Assembly (NCBI RefSeq): GCF_029589435.1
Contig: NZ_JARRAG010000002.1
Span: forward strand, 124,001 to 188,000
Length of the DNA: 64,000 bases
Reading direction: 5' to 3'
Origin: Paludisphaera mucosa
GTDB taxonomy: Bacteria; Planctomycetota; Planctomycetia; Isosphaerales; Isosphaeraceae
The notes under the pieces: generated by a model
What the model saw: the letters and a program-made list of their open reading frames with translations, nothing else
What the model was told of the DNA's origin: nothing
Database searches by the model: none
Made by a program: the position numbers and the translations under genes
Part shown: positions 48,669-58,908 of the stretch, piece by piece
Position numbering within the stretch: the first letter of the stretch is position 1
How the letters are laid out: every line of letters begins with the position of its first letter

Positions 48669-50186
48669 TCACGACGGGCGGGGGCCTGTCACTGGCCGGG
48701 CTTGACCGCGGCCGCGGCCGCCGCCGGGGCCTGGGCCGGCGCCAGCGCGGGGCCGCGCGCGGCCGGGGGTCGGCGCGGGGGCGGAGGTGGTCTCGCCGCC
48801 GCCGACGCCCAGCATCTCGATGGCGTCGAACGGGTCGACCGTGTTGTCGGCCTCGGCCGCCGCCAGCAGGTCCTTGAACGGCATGGTGTCGGGGACCGGC
48901 TCGCCGAGCTGCCGCAGGACGCGGACGTAGCGCTTGACGACCAGGCCCGTGTCCTTCTTGTTCAGGTCGTCCTCGCGGTAGGTCGGGAAGTTCTTGAGGT
49001 TCTCGTTCCAGATGGCCAGGCCGTCGTGGAACTTGCCCGAGGCCAGCGCGAAGTCGCCGGTCTTGTAGGCCTTGGTCCCCTCGTAGAAGAGCTGGCGGGC
49101 GCTGACCCCTTCGGGGGTCATCTCGGCCTGGCACCGCTCCTTCCAGTAGCGGTAGTTCATCTGGTCGGCCCAGCGGTTGGTCCAGTACTGGCCGTTCTCG
49201 GTGAGGGTCTTGTAGCGCTCGGGGACGGTGGCGTCGTCGAGCCGGACCTCGTCGCGGACCAGCTTGCCGTCGCGCATGACCTCGTTGTGCGACATGAACA
49301 TGTGCGAGCCGAACTCGACCCATTCCTTGAGGGCCTTCGCCCACTCGTTCTTGGCGACCTCGCCGAAGGTGGCCTCGATGCCGGTCATGCTCATCTTCTC
49401 GAGGGCCGCGGCGTAGTGGGTCTGGGCGTGCGAGGGCATCGAGCGGAAGGCGATGTCGTCGGCCCGGCCCTTGCGCTGGGGGCTGCGGTCGACGTACTGG
49501 ATGGTGTCGGCCGTGCCGCCGCCGAGCCGGGTGCCGCCCTCGTCGACGAGCTTCACGGCGCGGCTGAACCAGCCGTAGCCGAGCTGGAAGTTGTCGTTGC
49601 GGACGACCTCCTGGCCGGTCTCGGGGTCGCGGTAGGTCTTGAAGGCCTCGTCCTCGTCGTCGCGGAAGAGGCGGCGGAGGATGATCGACTCGTCCGAGAA
49701 GCCCAGCTTGTGGTAGTAGAACCAGGCGGTGTCCCAGATCAGGTCGGGCGACCGCTGGTTGTTCTCGACGCCCTTCTGGACGAACTTGATCCCCTGCTTG
49801 ATCCACTCGTACTTGTCTTCGGGGGCGTCCCACTCGACGGAGACGTTGTAGGCCAGGTTCCAGCCCTGGAAGGTCCAGATCGAGAGGAAGTGGGGCTGGA
49901 GCTTGGTGATCAGGTCGACCGTGGCCTTGAGGCGGTCCCAGTCGTGGTTCTTCTTGTAGTCCTCGGCCTGGATCCACAGGTAGTTGGCGACGATGCCGCG
50001 GAACCCGCCGAGCAGGAACAGCTTCATCATGAAGCTGCCGGTGTCGATCTGGCCGATGGCGGCCTCGCCGAGGTCCTTCTCGGTCTTCACCCGGTTGAGC
50101 CACTGGGTGTAGGGATACATCGCGCTGAAGAGCAGCACGATGACCAGGCCGTAGATGATCTTCTTGGTCTGGTTGGACGGCCTCAT
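48669..50186 (-). CDS. Third component of ABC exporter: membrane-anchored helical-repeat protein
   Basis: 505 residues from the ATG at 50186, overlapping the permease stop (ATGA). The N-terminus has one hydrophobic helix (KKIIYGLVIVLLFSAMYPYTQWL), then a long helical body (GIVANYLWIQAEDYKKNHDW, LITKLQPHFLSIWTFQGWNLAYN) that looks TPR-like, and a Pro/Gly/Arg-rich low-complexity C-terminus. It is encoded with an ABC permease and ATPase, so it could be a scaffold or periplasmic adaptor of the exporter; that is inference from operon context. Confidence 0.75.
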   Translation of the reverse strand: MRPSNQTKKIIYGLVIVLLFSAMYPYTQWLNRVKTEKDLGEAAIGQIDTGSFMMKLFLLGGFRGIVANYLWIQAEDYKKNHDWDRLKATVDLITKLQPHFLSIWTFQGWNLAYNVSVEWDAPEDKYEWIKQGIKFVQKGVENNQRSPDLIWDTAWFYYHKLGFSDESIILRRLFRDDEDEAFKTYRDPETGQEVVRNDNFQLGYGWFSRAVKLVDEGGTRLGGGTADTIQYVDRSPQRKGRADDIAFRSMPSHAQTHYAAALEKMSMTGIEATFGEVAKNEWAKALKEWVEFGSHMFMSHNEVMRDGKLVRDEVRLDDATVPERYKTLTENGQYWTNRWADQMNYRYWKERCQAEMTPEGVSARQLFYEGTKAYKTGDFALASGKFHDGLAIWNENLKNFPTYREDDLNKKDTGLVVKRYVRVLRQLGEPVPDTMPFKDLLAAAEADNTVDPFDAIEMLGVGGGETTSAPAPTPGRARPRAGAGPGPGGGRGRGQARPVTGPRPS

Positions 50187-52624
50187 GCGGCCACCTCGCG
50201 ATTCTTGAGGATGAAGTATCCGGCGATGGAGAAAGGCAGGGCGTACGCCAGGGCGAGCAGCGTGTTCGAGACCATCAGCCGCCAGTCGACCGCGAAGCCG
50301 TCGGCGACCGTGTTGGTGACGTCCAATACCTGGAAGTTGGGGACGACGTAGACCAGCATCGACATCAGCGGCATCACCAGCGAGTCGAGCGACTTGGCGA
50401 CCACGACGCCCGCGGTCGGCGCCAGCTCGGACATCTGGTTGTCGTGCGTGACCAGCCGGATGAGCGACTCGAACGGGCCGCCGCCCAGCACGGCCTGGCG
50501 GGTGAAGTCGATCAGGAAGCCGAAGGCGAGCTGGCCGGCGATGAAGAAGGCGATCGTCGTCAGCAGCGCCACGGGCCAGCTCAGGAAGGTGCCGGCGAAC
50601 ACGCCGATGGCGGTGAGCACCATGGCCTGCAGCCAGATGCCGAACAGGCCCTTCATGTAGTTGCGGCCGAAGTTGCCGTTGCTGGAGAGCAGGTACAGGT
50701 CGCTCTCGGCCATCCCCAGGTACTGGGTCGGGCTCATGCAGCGGACCTCGATCTTCAGCGAGCCCAGCGACCCCACGAGCTGCTCGGCGGGGACCTCCAG
50801 GCGGTTCGTGTAGTATTCCTTGATCGGGAAGACGTTGGCGAACTTGGCCCCGGTCGCCGAGTTGTTGACCTCGATCTCGGCGAAGACGGGCTTGCCGACC
50901 TCGCCCTTGGTCGTGCGGTAGATGTTGAACGTCATCTCGACGGTGACCGGCGGGGCGTGCAGCGCGGCGGCGTCCTCGGCCTTGCCGCCGGCGTCCAGCT
51001 CTTCGGCCCGGGCCGCGAGCGCCTCGTAGGCGGCCTTGGCGCGGTCGGAGTCGGCCTTGAGGCGGGCGATCGAGGCGTCGAGCCGGCCGGCCTGGGCGGG
51101 GGCCACGTTGGGCTGGGCCTTCTCCTGCTCGGCCGCGGCGACCTGCGCCTGCAGCTCCAGCATCTTGTTCTGCTCGGCCTCGACGGTCCCGTCCGGGAGG
51201 AACTGGGCGACGTCGATGCGGCGGTCGAGGAGGATGGGCCGGTTGGGGGGCGAGAACGGGTCGGGGACCACGCCGAACCGCCAGATGGCCGTCGCCGCGG
51301 TGGCGCCCTCGATGTGGCTTCGGGGCTCCTTCATCGACTGCTCCTGGCCGACGTCGATCCCCATCGCGTGGGGCGTCCCCTTGGAGTCGAGGAACGAGAG
51401 CGAGCCCTTGACCGGCACGCGGGCCGCCATGCGCGAGGCGAGCTGGCCGGCCTGCTCGCGGAGCTGGTTGGCGTCGCGGGTGCGGCCGTCGGCCTCGGCC
51501 TTCTCGGCCGCCGCGACGGTGCGGTCGATCTGGCCCTTCACGGTCCGCCAGAGGTAGGCCAGGCTGACGCCGCCGAAGACGGCGACCAGGACCGTCACCA
51601 GGGCCATGAAGCCGAGCATCCGGCCCCAGATGATCTCGATCCGCCGCACCGGCTTGGTGACGACGGTGTAGATCGTCTGCTGCTGGATGTCGGTCGGCAG
51701 GCTGATGGGGGCGAGGATCGTCACCATCGCGGTGAGCAGCAGCGAGCAGAGGAGCGTGAGCGTGCCGACGTAGAGCCGGCCCATCTCGGCCGCCCGCGGC
51801 GGCTGGAGGAACCAGTGGGTGAACGCCAGCACCATCCCGAAGACGATGACGACGACCCAGGGGGCCCACATCTTGCGGTTCGACTCGTAGAGGGTCACGC
51901 GGGCGATGGCGTAGAGCCGCCGGGCGCGGACCGAGGCCAGCTCGCCGAGCAAAAGCGACGCCACCCGGGCCAGGACGACGAAGCCCATGTAGGTGATGCT
52001 CAGCCGGGCCCCGTAGACGAGGCCGTCGGTCAGGCGGCTCGTGGGTGAGCCGATGATCTGCGGCAGGAGCTGCACCTGCGCCATGACCAGGCCGACGCCC
52101 AGGCCCAGCAGGAAGGCCAGGCCGAGGCCGACGAGGACCAGGTAGTCGACCCGCGCGCCCAGCCGGCCGATGGCCCGCGAGACGCCGACGAGGATCCACA
52201 CCCCCAGGAAGACGGCGGCCGTGAACGCCATGAGGGTGGTCAGGGGCAACGGGCCGGCCGAGAAGGCCCGGATCCACTTCTCCGTCTCCATCACCTGGAC
52301 GAAGACGGTCGCCGGGATCAGCAGAAGGGCGGCCAGGCCGAGGAAGTCGTACCACTTGCCGACGCCGACGAACCGCTCCTTGATCGCCGTGACGACCCAG
52401 TAGCCGACCCAGCCGATGAGCGAGAGCAGGCCGACCGCCTTGACCCAGGTCAGCAGGCCGCCGAGCAGGCCGGCGAGGCTCAGGCTGGGCTCGCCCGCGA
52501 GGAAGAACCAGATCAGGGCGTTGCGGAGGCCCTCGGAGATTTCGGGCGGCGGCAGGGGCGGCGGCGTGGCCGCGGGCGCGGCCGCCTGGGCCCAGAGGAG
52601 GGGCCAGCTAAGGAACGCGGACAT
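50183..52624 (-). CDS. Large ABC-2-type permease with periplasmic/coiled-coil insert
   Basis: 813 residues. The N-terminal half has several hydrophobic helices (AVGLLSLIGWVGYWVVTAI, YLVLVGLGLAFLLGLGVGLVM, WAPWVVVIVFGMVLAF, VTILAPISLPTDIQQQTIYTV), and the C-terminus has a further helix cluster (AIGVFAGTFLSWPVALLTTIAF). Between them lies an extracytoplasmic insert with a helical coil (MLELQAQVAAAEQEKAQPN, ARLKADSDRAKAAYEALAARA). This is larger than typical ABC-2 permeases. It pairs with the ATPase at 52843 and the helical-repeat protein downstream, so it is likely an envelope export or lipid/protein maintenance machine. Confidence 0.85.
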   Translation of the reverse strand: MSAFLSWPLLWAQAAAPAATPPPLPPPEISEGLRNALIWFFLAGEPSLSLAGLLGGLLTWVKAVGLLSLIGWVGYWVVTAIKERFVGVGKWYDFLGLAALLLIPATVFVQVMETEKWIRAFSAGPLPLTTLMAFTAAVFLGVWILVGVSRAIGRLGARVDYLVLVGLGLAFLLGLGVGLVMAQVQLLPQIIGSPTSRLTDGLVYGARLSITYMGFVVLARVASLLLGELASVRARRLYAIARVTLYESNRKMWAPWVVVIVFGMVLAFTHWFLQPPRAAEMGRLYVGTLTLLCSLLLTAMVTILAPISLPTDIQQQTIYTVVTKPVRRIEIIWGRMLGFMALVTVLVAVFGGVSLAYLWRTVKGQIDRTVAAAEKAEADGRTRDANQLREQAGQLASRMAARVPVKGSLSFLDSKGTPHAMGIDVGQEQSMKEPRSHIEGATAATAIWRFGVVPDPFSPPNRPILLDRRIDVAQFLPDGTVEAEQNKMLELQAQVAAAEQEKAQPNVAPAQAGRLDASIARLKADSDRAKAAYEALAARAEELDAGGKAEDAAALHAPPVTVEMTFNIYRTTKGEVGKPVFAEIEVNNSATGAKFANVFPIKEYYTNRLEVPAEQLVGSLGSLKIEVRCMSPTQYLGMAESDLYLLSSNGNFGRNYMKGLFGIWLQAMVLTAIGVFAGTFLSWPVALLTTIAFFIAGQLAFGFLIDFTRQAVLGGGPFESLIRLVTHDNQMSELAPTAGVVVAKSLDSLVMPLMSMLVYVVPNFQVLDVTNTVADGFAVDWRLMVSNTLLALAYALPFSIAGYFILKNREVAA

Positions 52625-52842
52625 CGGTGGGGTTGCTCCTCGGTGCCGGACGGGTCGCGTCCGTGGCCCGGGACGCCGAGGCTCCGCGACCGGGCCGCGA
52701 GGGGTCCGTCGGGGGCCGGGCTCGACGCCGGGCGTTGCGAATGACGGGGATGAATCGGGACTTCACGCGATCACGACGAGGCCGATCGACGGGACGGACG
52801 GGTTCGCGCCGGGCCCGAGGGGGCCCGGGCGTCGTCCGCGAC

Positions 52843-53775
52843 TCAGGAGGACTTGGCGGCCGCCTCGGCCAGCTCCGCGGCGGTCGGCGCGGCGGTCGCC
52901 GCGACCTTGCGGCGGCCGGGGTGCAGCTCGCTCTCGCGGACGATCCGCAGGAAGAGCTCCTCCAGGGTCGTGGTCGGGTGGTCGATCGTGATCTGCTCGC
53001 CGCCGTGGCGGGCGATCAGCTCGCGGATCTCCTGCAGGGCCTCGGGGGCGAGGTTGCGGGCCTTGATCTGGGTGACGTCCTGGACCGTCAACAGGTCGGT
53101 GACCTTGCCCAGCTCCTTCAGCTCGCCGCGGTGGAGGATCGCGATGCGGTCGCAGATGTCCTGCATGTCGGCCAAGAGGTGGCCCGAGAGGACGACCGTC
53201 TTGCCCTGCTCGCGAAGCTCGCGGATCAGCTCCTTGATCTCGGCCGTGCCGATCGGGTCGAGGCCCGAGGTCGGCTCGTCGAGGAGGATCAGCTCGGGGT
53301 TGTTGATGAGCGCCTGGGCCAGGCCGATCCGGCGCTGCATGCCCTTGGAGTACTCGCGGAGCTGGCGGTGCTTGGCCGCCGTGAGGCCGACCATGTCGAT
53401 GAGCTGGCCGACCCGCTTGTTCCGCTCCGAGGCCGGCATCTTGAACAGCCGGCCGTAGAACTGGAGCGTCTCCTCGGCGTTGAGGAACTTGTAGAGGTAC
53501 GTCTCCTCGGGCAGGTAGCCGATCCGCTCGTTCTTGGAGACGTTGGAGGTGGGCTCGTTGAAGATCCGGGCCTCGCCCTCGGTCGGGAAGAGCAGCCCGA
53601 GCAAAAGCTTGATCGTCGTCGTCTTGCCCGAGCCGTTGGGGCCCAGGAGTCCGAAAATCTCGCCGCGGTGGACCTGGAGGTCGAGGGCCTTGAGGGCCTG
53701 GACCTTGGGCCGTCCCCAGAAGTCGCGATAAACCTTGGTCAGATTCCGCGTCTCGATGATGACTTCGGAACTCAT
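52843..53775 (-). CDS. ABC transporter ATP-binding protein
   Basis: 310 residues. Walker [10 protein letters not shown] (about 45-53), Q-loop [11 protein letters not shown], signature [16 protein letters not shown], Walker [15 protein letters not shown] and H-loop SGHLLADM are all present. This is the ATPase of the ABC-2 type group (YhhJ/DrrA-like). The permease gene lies 218 bp downstream on the same strand. The C-terminus ends in an extension of about 60 residues ([22 protein letters not shown]). Confidence 0.95.
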   Translation of the reverse strand: MSSEVIIETRNLTKVYRDFWGRPKVQALKALDLQVHRGEIFGLLGPNGSGKTTTIKLLLGLLFPTEGEARIFNEPTSNVSKNERIGYLPEETYLYKFLNAEETLQFYGRLFKMPASERNKRVGQLIDMVGLTAAKHRQLREYSKGMQRRIGLAQALINNPELILLDEPTSGLDPIGTAEIKELIRELREQGKTVVLSGHLLADMQDICDRIAILHRGELKELGKVTDLLTVQDVTQIKARNLAPEALQEIRELIARHGGEQITIDHPTTTLEELFLRIVRESELHPGRRKVAATAAPTAAELAEAAAKSS

Positions 53776-54259
53776 GGAAGACGGAGCCTCAACTCGGGGT
53801 GGAACTCGGAAAGGGGAAGCCGATCGACGCCCCGGGGGCGGGCGAGGTCGGCCGAGGCCGTTGTCGGGGACGATCCGACGATGCTCAAGAATACTCGATG
53901 GATGAGGGCGAATGTCCCTGGCGCGACGACCGCGACGCGTCCGTCGCGCACGTGGAATCGGCGGGGCGGCCGGACGAACCCCCCGACGGCTCGAAAACGC
54001 GTCGACGCCGGGCCCGCGGTCGGGCCGGCGTCGGGCCGCTCGCGGGGCCTCGGCGAATCATCGCTTGGGGGTGCTACGACGCCGCGGGCCGAAAGGTTCG
54101 CTCACTTTCCCGGCGCCGACTTCGGAGCGGCGTCGGCGGGGTGCGACCCGGACGGATCGATCCTAAAGAAATGGCAGGACGATGGCAAGCGCCGCCGACG
54201 GCGGCGAGGTCGCCGGATCCCGGCGTGGGCCGCCGGGATCCGGGGCGAAGACCCGGCGA
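53776..54259. other. Intergenic region with inverted repeat
   Basis: 484 bp upstream of the ABC ATPase (minus strand). GGATCCCGGCG (54215-54225) pairs with CGCCGGGATCC (54231-54241), an 11-bp hairpin that probably ends the minus-strand gene at 54260-54799. Nothing else was recognised. Confidence 0.5.
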
Positions 54260-54799
54260 TCAGGGGGTCAGGCCGGTGCCGCCCGAGGCCGGCAGCGGCG
54301 GCGCGGCGACCCGGCCCCGCAGCGTCGGCACGGCGCTGGTGGGCTTGGAGCCGTCCATCGACGTGTACGGCTGGACCGGCGACGTCGAGGAGTCGAGCGG
54401 CTCGCCGCCCGCCGGGTGCTCGCCCCCCGCGCCCGCGAAGGGCAGGTAGCGCTGGCCGCGGTTCACGTACGGGTTGTAGTCCGTCCCGGGGAACATCTGG
54501 ATCGGCGGGACCGCATAATAGCGCGGGAAGTAGTAGTCGGAGGTCCGGTCGGCCCCCAGGGGGAGATAGGGGGCGGGCGAATACCAGCCGGCGTTGTACG
54601 GGTCGCCGTTGGGGAAGCCGTAGCCGTCGCCGGGGCCGGGGGGGAGGATCCAGCCCCCCGAGCGGCCGTGGCCGCCCTGGTGCTGATGCACCTGATGGTG
54701 GTGGTGGCCCTGCCTCTGGGCGCATCCCTCGCAGGCGGGGCCCTGCCCCACGCCGCCGACGGCCAGCGCCAACCCCAACGTCATGATCGCGGCGGTCAT
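54260..54799 (-). CDS. Secreted His/Gly-rich planctomycete protein
   Basis: 179 residues from the ATG at 54799, with AAGGAGGATC upstream. A signal peptide (AAIMTLGLALAVGGVGQG) precedes a His-rich metal-binding-like stretch (QGHHHHQVHQHQGGHG), then Tyr/Pro-rich segments (PPGPGDGYGFPNGDPYNAGW, DYYFPRYYAVPPIQMFPG). It has a planctomycete flavour similar to the protein at 2128. Function unknown; possible metal sequestration is inference. Confidence 0.7.
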   Translation of the reverse strand: MTAAIMTLGLALAVGGVGQGPACEGCAQRQGHHHHQVHQHQGGHGRSGGWILPPGPGDGYGFPNGDPYNAGWYSPAPYLPLGADRTSDYYFPRYYAVPPIQMFPGTDYNPYVNRGQRYLPFAGAGGEHPAGGEPLDSSTSPVQPYTSMDGSKPTSAVPTLRGRVAAPPLPASGGTGLTP

Positions 54800-54994
54800 C
54801 TTCGATCCTCCTTGTCGAACCCGTCGAAAAGCGCGCGAACCCCCGCCTCCGGGCGAGACTCCAGGAGACTCTAGCACGCGCTCAGGCCCGGGGCGGGGAA
54901 ACCCGGTCGGCTTCTCTTCCCGGCGCCCGTCGCGGACGCTACGATCGACCCGTCGCCCGCGACCGAAACAGCCCGCGCCTCGGATGCCGCCGTC

Positions 54995-55570
54995 ATGATC
55001 CTGCTGATCGACAACTACGACTCCTTCACCTACAACCTCGTCCAGCGCCTCGGCGAGATCGACCCCGGCGTCGACCTGGAAGTGGTCCGCAACGATCAGA
55101 TCACGATCGACGACATCGAGAGCCGGCATCCCTCGCACCTGATCATCTCGCCCGGCCCCTGCACCCCCCGCGAGGCCGGGATCTCGAACGACGTCATCCG
55201 CGCCTTCGCCCCCCGGATCCCCCTTTTGGGCGTCTGCCTCGGCCACCAGTGCATGGGCCACACCTTCGGCGCGGAAGTCGTCCGGGCCGGCCGGATCATG
55301 CACGGCAAGACCTCGATGATCCACCACGACGGCAAGGGGCTGTATCAGGGGGTCTCGAACCCGTTCCAGGCGACCCGCTACCACAGCCTGATCATCCAGC
55401 CCGGCACGCTCCCCGAGGAGCTGGAAGTCGTCGCCCAAACCGAGGAGGGCGAGATCATGGGGGTCCGCCACAAGACGTACCCCATGGAAGGCGTGCAGTA
55501 CCACCCCGAGAGCTTCCTGACGCTCGAAGGGATCAAGCTGCTGCGGAACTTCCTCGAATGGCAGGCGTGA
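54995..55570 (+). CDS. Glutamine amidotransferase TrpG/PabA
   Basis: 191 residues from the ATG at 54995. Class I amidotransferase with nucleophile Cys in GVCLGHQCMGHTFGAEVV, and His/Glu in GVQYHPESFLTLEG. It starts IDNYDSFTYNLVQRLGE, the usual TrpG/PabA N-terminus. It provides ammonia for anthranilate or aminodeoxychorismate synthesis; the partner (trpE or pabB) is absent here, so TrpG and PabA cannot be separated. moeA follows at 34 bp. Confidence 0.92.
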   Translation: MILLIDNYDSFTYNLVQRLGEIDPGVDLEVVRNDQITIDDIESRHPSHLIISPGPCTPREAGISNDVIRAFAPRIPLLGVCLGHQCMGHTFGAEVVRAGRIMHGKTSMIHHDGKGLYQGVSNPFQATRYHSLIIQPGTLPEELEVVAQTEEGEIMGVRHKTYPMEGVQYHPESFLTLEGIKLLRNFLEWQA

Positions 55571-55604
55571 GCCCGGATCGGATCGGGCCCGGCGAGGCGA
55601 CGAC

Positions 55605-56831
55605 ATGCTGAGAGTCCCGGAAGCCCTCGCCCGCGTGCTCGAACACGCCGCGCCCCTCCCGGTCGCCGAACGGCCGCTCGAAAACTGCCTCGGCCGGCGG
55701 CTCGCCGCCGACGTCTGGGCCGACGCCGACCAGCCGCCGTTCGACAAGGCCCTCGTCGACGGCTTCGCCGTCCGCTGCGAAGACCTGGAAGGCCTCCCGA
55801 AGCGCCTCCGACTGGGCGAGACGATCCTCGCCGGCCAGGTCCCTTCGCGACCCCTCGCACCGGGCGAGGCGGCGACGATCATGACCGGAGCCCCCCTGCC
55901 CTCGAACGCCGACGCCGTCGTCATGGTCGAGCGCACGGCCCCCGGCTTCGACTCGGTCGAGATCCTCGAACAGGCGATCAAGCCGGGAATGAACCGGCTG
56001 CCGCGAGGCCGCGTCTACCGCGCCGGGGACCGGCTGCTGGAAGGCGGGGTCGAGCTGACGCCGGCGCGGATGGGCCTGCTCGCGGCGGCCGGGGCGAGCC
56101 GGGTTCGCATCGTCGATTGGACCCGGTCGGCCGTCGTCCCCACCGGCGACGAGCTCGTCGACTTCCGCGAAGTCCCGGGTCCGGGCCGGATCCGCAACTC
56201 GAACGCCCTGATGCTCGAAACGCTGCTGGCCCGCCGCGGCCTGGCGTCCTGGACCTCGCCCATCCTCCGCGACGAGGCCGACGTGCTCCGCAACGGCCTG
56301 AAGCGGGCGCTCGAGCTGGACGTGGTACTGGTGATCGGCGGCGTCTCGGCCGGCCAGAAGGACCTCGTGCCCGCGACGCTCCGCGAGCTGGGCGTCCGCG
56401 AGGTCTTCCACAAGGTCCGGATCAAGCCCGGCAAGCCGCTCTGGTTCGGGGTCGGCCCGGCCCGTAGCGAGCGGCCCCCGGCCCTCGTCTTCGGGCTCCC
56501 GGGCAACCCGCTGAGCGGCCTGGTGAACTTCCTCATCTTCGTCGCCCCGGCGCTCGACGTCCTCGACGGCCGGCCGGCGCGGGGGCTGGGGATCCTCCCG
56601 GCGTACTCGGCCGTGCGGCTGGAGCACCGCAGCGACCTGGAGACCTACCTGCCCGTGCGGATCGTCGACGCGCATCGCACGCCGACCGCCCCGCCCACCG
56701 TCGAGCCCGTCGATTACGGCGGGTCGGCCGACCTGGCCTCGGTCGTCCGCGCCGACGGCTTCCTCGTCCTCCCCGACCGCGAGACGACGGTCGAGCCAGG
56801 TGAAATTGTCGGTTTCCTGCCTTTGGATTAA
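55605..56831 (+). CDS. moeA: Molybdopterin molybdenumtransferase MoeA
   Basis: 408 residues from the ATG at 55605. MoeA landmarks are DKALVDGFAVRCEDL, GEAATIMTGAPLPSNADAVV, VPTGDELVDF, VVLVIGGVSAGQKDLV and FGLPGNPLSGLVNFLIF. It inserts molybdate into adenylated molybdopterin. No other moa/mob genes are near. The lnt gene follows at 49 bp. Confidence 0.95.
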   Translation: MLRVPEALARVLEHAAPLPVAERPLENCLGRRLAADVWADADQPPFDKALVDGFAVRCEDLEGLPKRLRLGETILAGQVPSRPLAPGEAATIMTGAPLPSNADAVVMVERTAPGFDSVEILEQAIKPGMNRLPRGRVYRAGDRLLEGGVELTPARMGLLAAAGASRVRIVDWTRSAVVPTGDELVDFREVPGPGRIRNSNALMLETLLARRGLASWTSPILRDEADVLRNGLKRALELDVVLVIGGVSAGQKDLVPATLRELGVREVFHKVRIKPGKPLWFGVGPARSERPPALVFGLPGNPLSGLVNFLIFVAPALDVLDGRPARGLGILPAYSAVRLEHRSDLETYLPVRIVDAHRTPTAPPTVEPVDYGGSADLASVVRADGFLVLPDRETTVEPGEIVGFLPLD

Positions 56832-56880
56832 GGTACAGGCCCGACCGACCCGACCTGGAACCGCCCGGAAGGACGCCGAC

Positions 56881-58578
56881 ATGAACGTGGCAGAGGAACG
56901 ACGGCTCAGCCTGAGCGAGCGGACGTCGCGGCACCCGATCGGGGCCGGCGCGCTCTCGGGCCTGGCTCTCTGGGCCGCCTTCCCGCCGATGGAGTGGAGC
57001 TGGCTGGCCTGGGTGGCGCTCGCCCCCCTCTTCCGCCTGGTCGTCGAGCCGACCGCCCGCTGGCGGGTCTACCTGGGGGCGTGGGCCGGCGGCCTGGTCT
57101 TCTGGCTGGCGAGCCTGCAATGGGTCCGCCTGACCGACGCCACCGCGTGGATCGCCTGGGTGACCATGGCCCTGATCTTCTCGGCCTGGTGGCCGGCCTT
57201 CCTGGGGCTGACGCGGTACGCCGTCTTCGGGCTCAAGATCCCGCTGCTGATGGCCGCGCCGATCTTGTGGGTGGGGTTCGAGCACTCTCGATCGTTCATC
57301 CTGTCCGGGTTCCCCTGGTACTACCTGGGCCACTCCCAGTTCCAGGCGATCCCCCTGATCCAGATCGCCGACGTGACCGGGGCGCTCGGCGTCAGCTTCC
57401 TGATCGCGATGGTCAACGCCCTGGCGGTCGACCTGCTCTCGCTGCCTTTGCTCCACCAGACGGCCGCCGGAGCGCGGCTGCGGCCGCGGCAGAAGCTCCG
57501 GCTCGGGATCGTCGTCGGGGCGGTGGCGGCGACGCTGGCCTACGGTTCGTATCGCGTCGCCAACGCCCGGTTCGTCGACGGCCCCCGGCTGGCCCTGCTC
57601 CAGACCAATTTCGAACAGCGCTACAAGTCCAACGCCGACCCGATGAAGATCCTCACCCGGATCGAGGCCCTGGTGCTGAAGGCCGCCGCCCGCGACCCCA
57701 GGCCCGACCTCATCGTCTGGCCCGAGACGTCGTACCCCTACGGGATGATCGCCGTCGACCCTGCGATTTCCGCCGACGCCTTCGGCCTCCAGGTGCGGCA
57801 GATCTCCGATCAGATCACGGTCGCCGAGTGGCGGGACAAAAAGCAGAAGGTCGACGACTACATCCACGCCATGGTCGACTCCGTGGGCGTGCCGATGCTG
57901 ATCGGCGTCCTCCGCCACGACCACCGCCCCGACGGCCTCCGCAAGTACAACTCCGCGATCCTCGCCGCCCCCCTCGTCCGGGCCTTCCAGGTTTACAACA
58001 AGATCCAGCTCGTGCCGTTCGGCGAGTACATCCCGCTGCTCGAAGCCCTCCCCTGGCTGACGGTCTTCACCCCCTACCGCAACGGCTACGTCCCCAGCCT
58101 GACCTTCGGCGAGGAGGCGAACGCGCTCGAACTCGGGCCCTACCGGATCGCCGTCGGCATCTGCTACGAGGACACCGTCCCGCCCCTGATCCGCCGGTTC
58201 TTCCGCGAGGCCCCCGACGGCCGCCAGCCCGACGTCCTGGTCGACATGTCCAACGACGGCTGGTTCCACGGCTCGGCCGAGCTGGACATGCACCTCGCGG
58301 TCAGCGTCTTCCGCTCGATCGAGAACCGGGTGCCACTGGCCCGCGCCGTCAACACCGGGCTGTCGGCCCTGATCGACGGCGATGGCCGGATTTTGGAGGT
58401 CCTCCCCCGGGACACCGAAGGCGTCCTCTCGACCCGCGTTCCGCTGGATCCCCGCACCAGCCTGTACACGGCCTGGGGCGACTGGCTCGGCCTGGCCTGC
58501 CTGGCCGTGGCCGTCGGACTGGTCCCGACGGGATTCCTCTACAAGAAGATCCGCCCCGCGGCCCTCCGGCTCGCCTGA
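56881..58578 (+). CDS. lnt: Apolipoprotein N-acyltransferase
   Basis: 565 residues from the ATG at 56881 (CGGAAGGAC upstream). An N-terminal membrane domain of several helices precedes the nitrilase-fold domain with catalytic Glu in WPETSYPYG, Lys in YNKIQLVPFGEYIPL and Cys in VGICYEDTVPP. It adds the third acyl chain to lipoproteins in the inner membrane, fitting the many lipoproteins in this window. Confidence 0.94.
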   Translation: MNVAEERRLSLSERTSRHPIGAGALSGLALWAAFPPMEWSWLAWVALAPLFRLVVEPTARWRVYLGAWAGGLVFWLASLQWVRLTDATAWIAWVTMALIFSAWWPAFLGLTRYAVFGLKIPLLMAAPILWVGFEHSRSFILSGFPWYYLGHSQFQAIPLIQIADVTGALGVSFLIAMVNALAVDLLSLPLLHQTAAGARLRPRQKLRLGIVVGAVAATLAYGSYRVANARFVDGPRLALLQTNFEQRYKSNADPMKILTRIEALVLKAAARDPRPDLIVWPETSYPYGMIAVDPAISADAFGLQVRQISDQITVAEWRDKKQKVDDYIHAMVDSVGVPMLIGVLRHDHRPDGLRKYNSAILAAPLVRAFQVYNKIQLVPFGEYIPLLEALPWLTVFTPYRNGYVPSLTFGEEANALELGPYRIAVGICYEDTVPPLIRRFFREAPDGRQPDVLVDMSNDGWFHGSAELDMHLAVSVFRSIENRVPLARAVNTGLSALIDGDGRILEVLPRDTEGVLSTRVPLDPRTSLYTAWGDWLGLACLAVAVGLVPTGFLYKKIRPAALRLA

Positions 58579-58908
58579 ACATTCGCCCGTTCGCCCTTTA
58601 TCTCCAGACTGCGCCGTTTGCCTTTGTTCCAGTCGTGGGGTAGATTTTGGGCAAGTTGCGCCGACGATCGCGAGAGTCGATTTCTCGTGTGGCTTTCTCG
58701 TGTTCCGACATGAGTGGGGCTTGTCGTTCCGGGCGACGCGGCATTACATTCGAATGAGGGAAAAGCCCCCACGGCCCGGCGTCGGCGGGGGGTCCCGCCA
58801 TATCTCCAGGGATTACCACGGTCCAGCCCAATCCCGCCTTAGACGCACGGCGGATACGTCGCGCGGGTGGTTGGCCGGCCGTCTTACTTTGAATGGTAGG
58901 ATGGGACC
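58579..58908. other. Intergenic region before the coiled-coil protein
   Basis: 330 bp. It has an imperfect GTGGGGCTT...AAAGCCCCCAC inverted repeat (58711-58773) and AGGA just before the next ATG. I see no clear promoter or RNA gene. Confidence 0.4.

Noticed and set aside
58897-58902. TAGGAT as -10 promoter before the coiled-coil gene
   Set aside because: It is 6 bp before the ATG and its AGGA fits a ribosome-binding site better.
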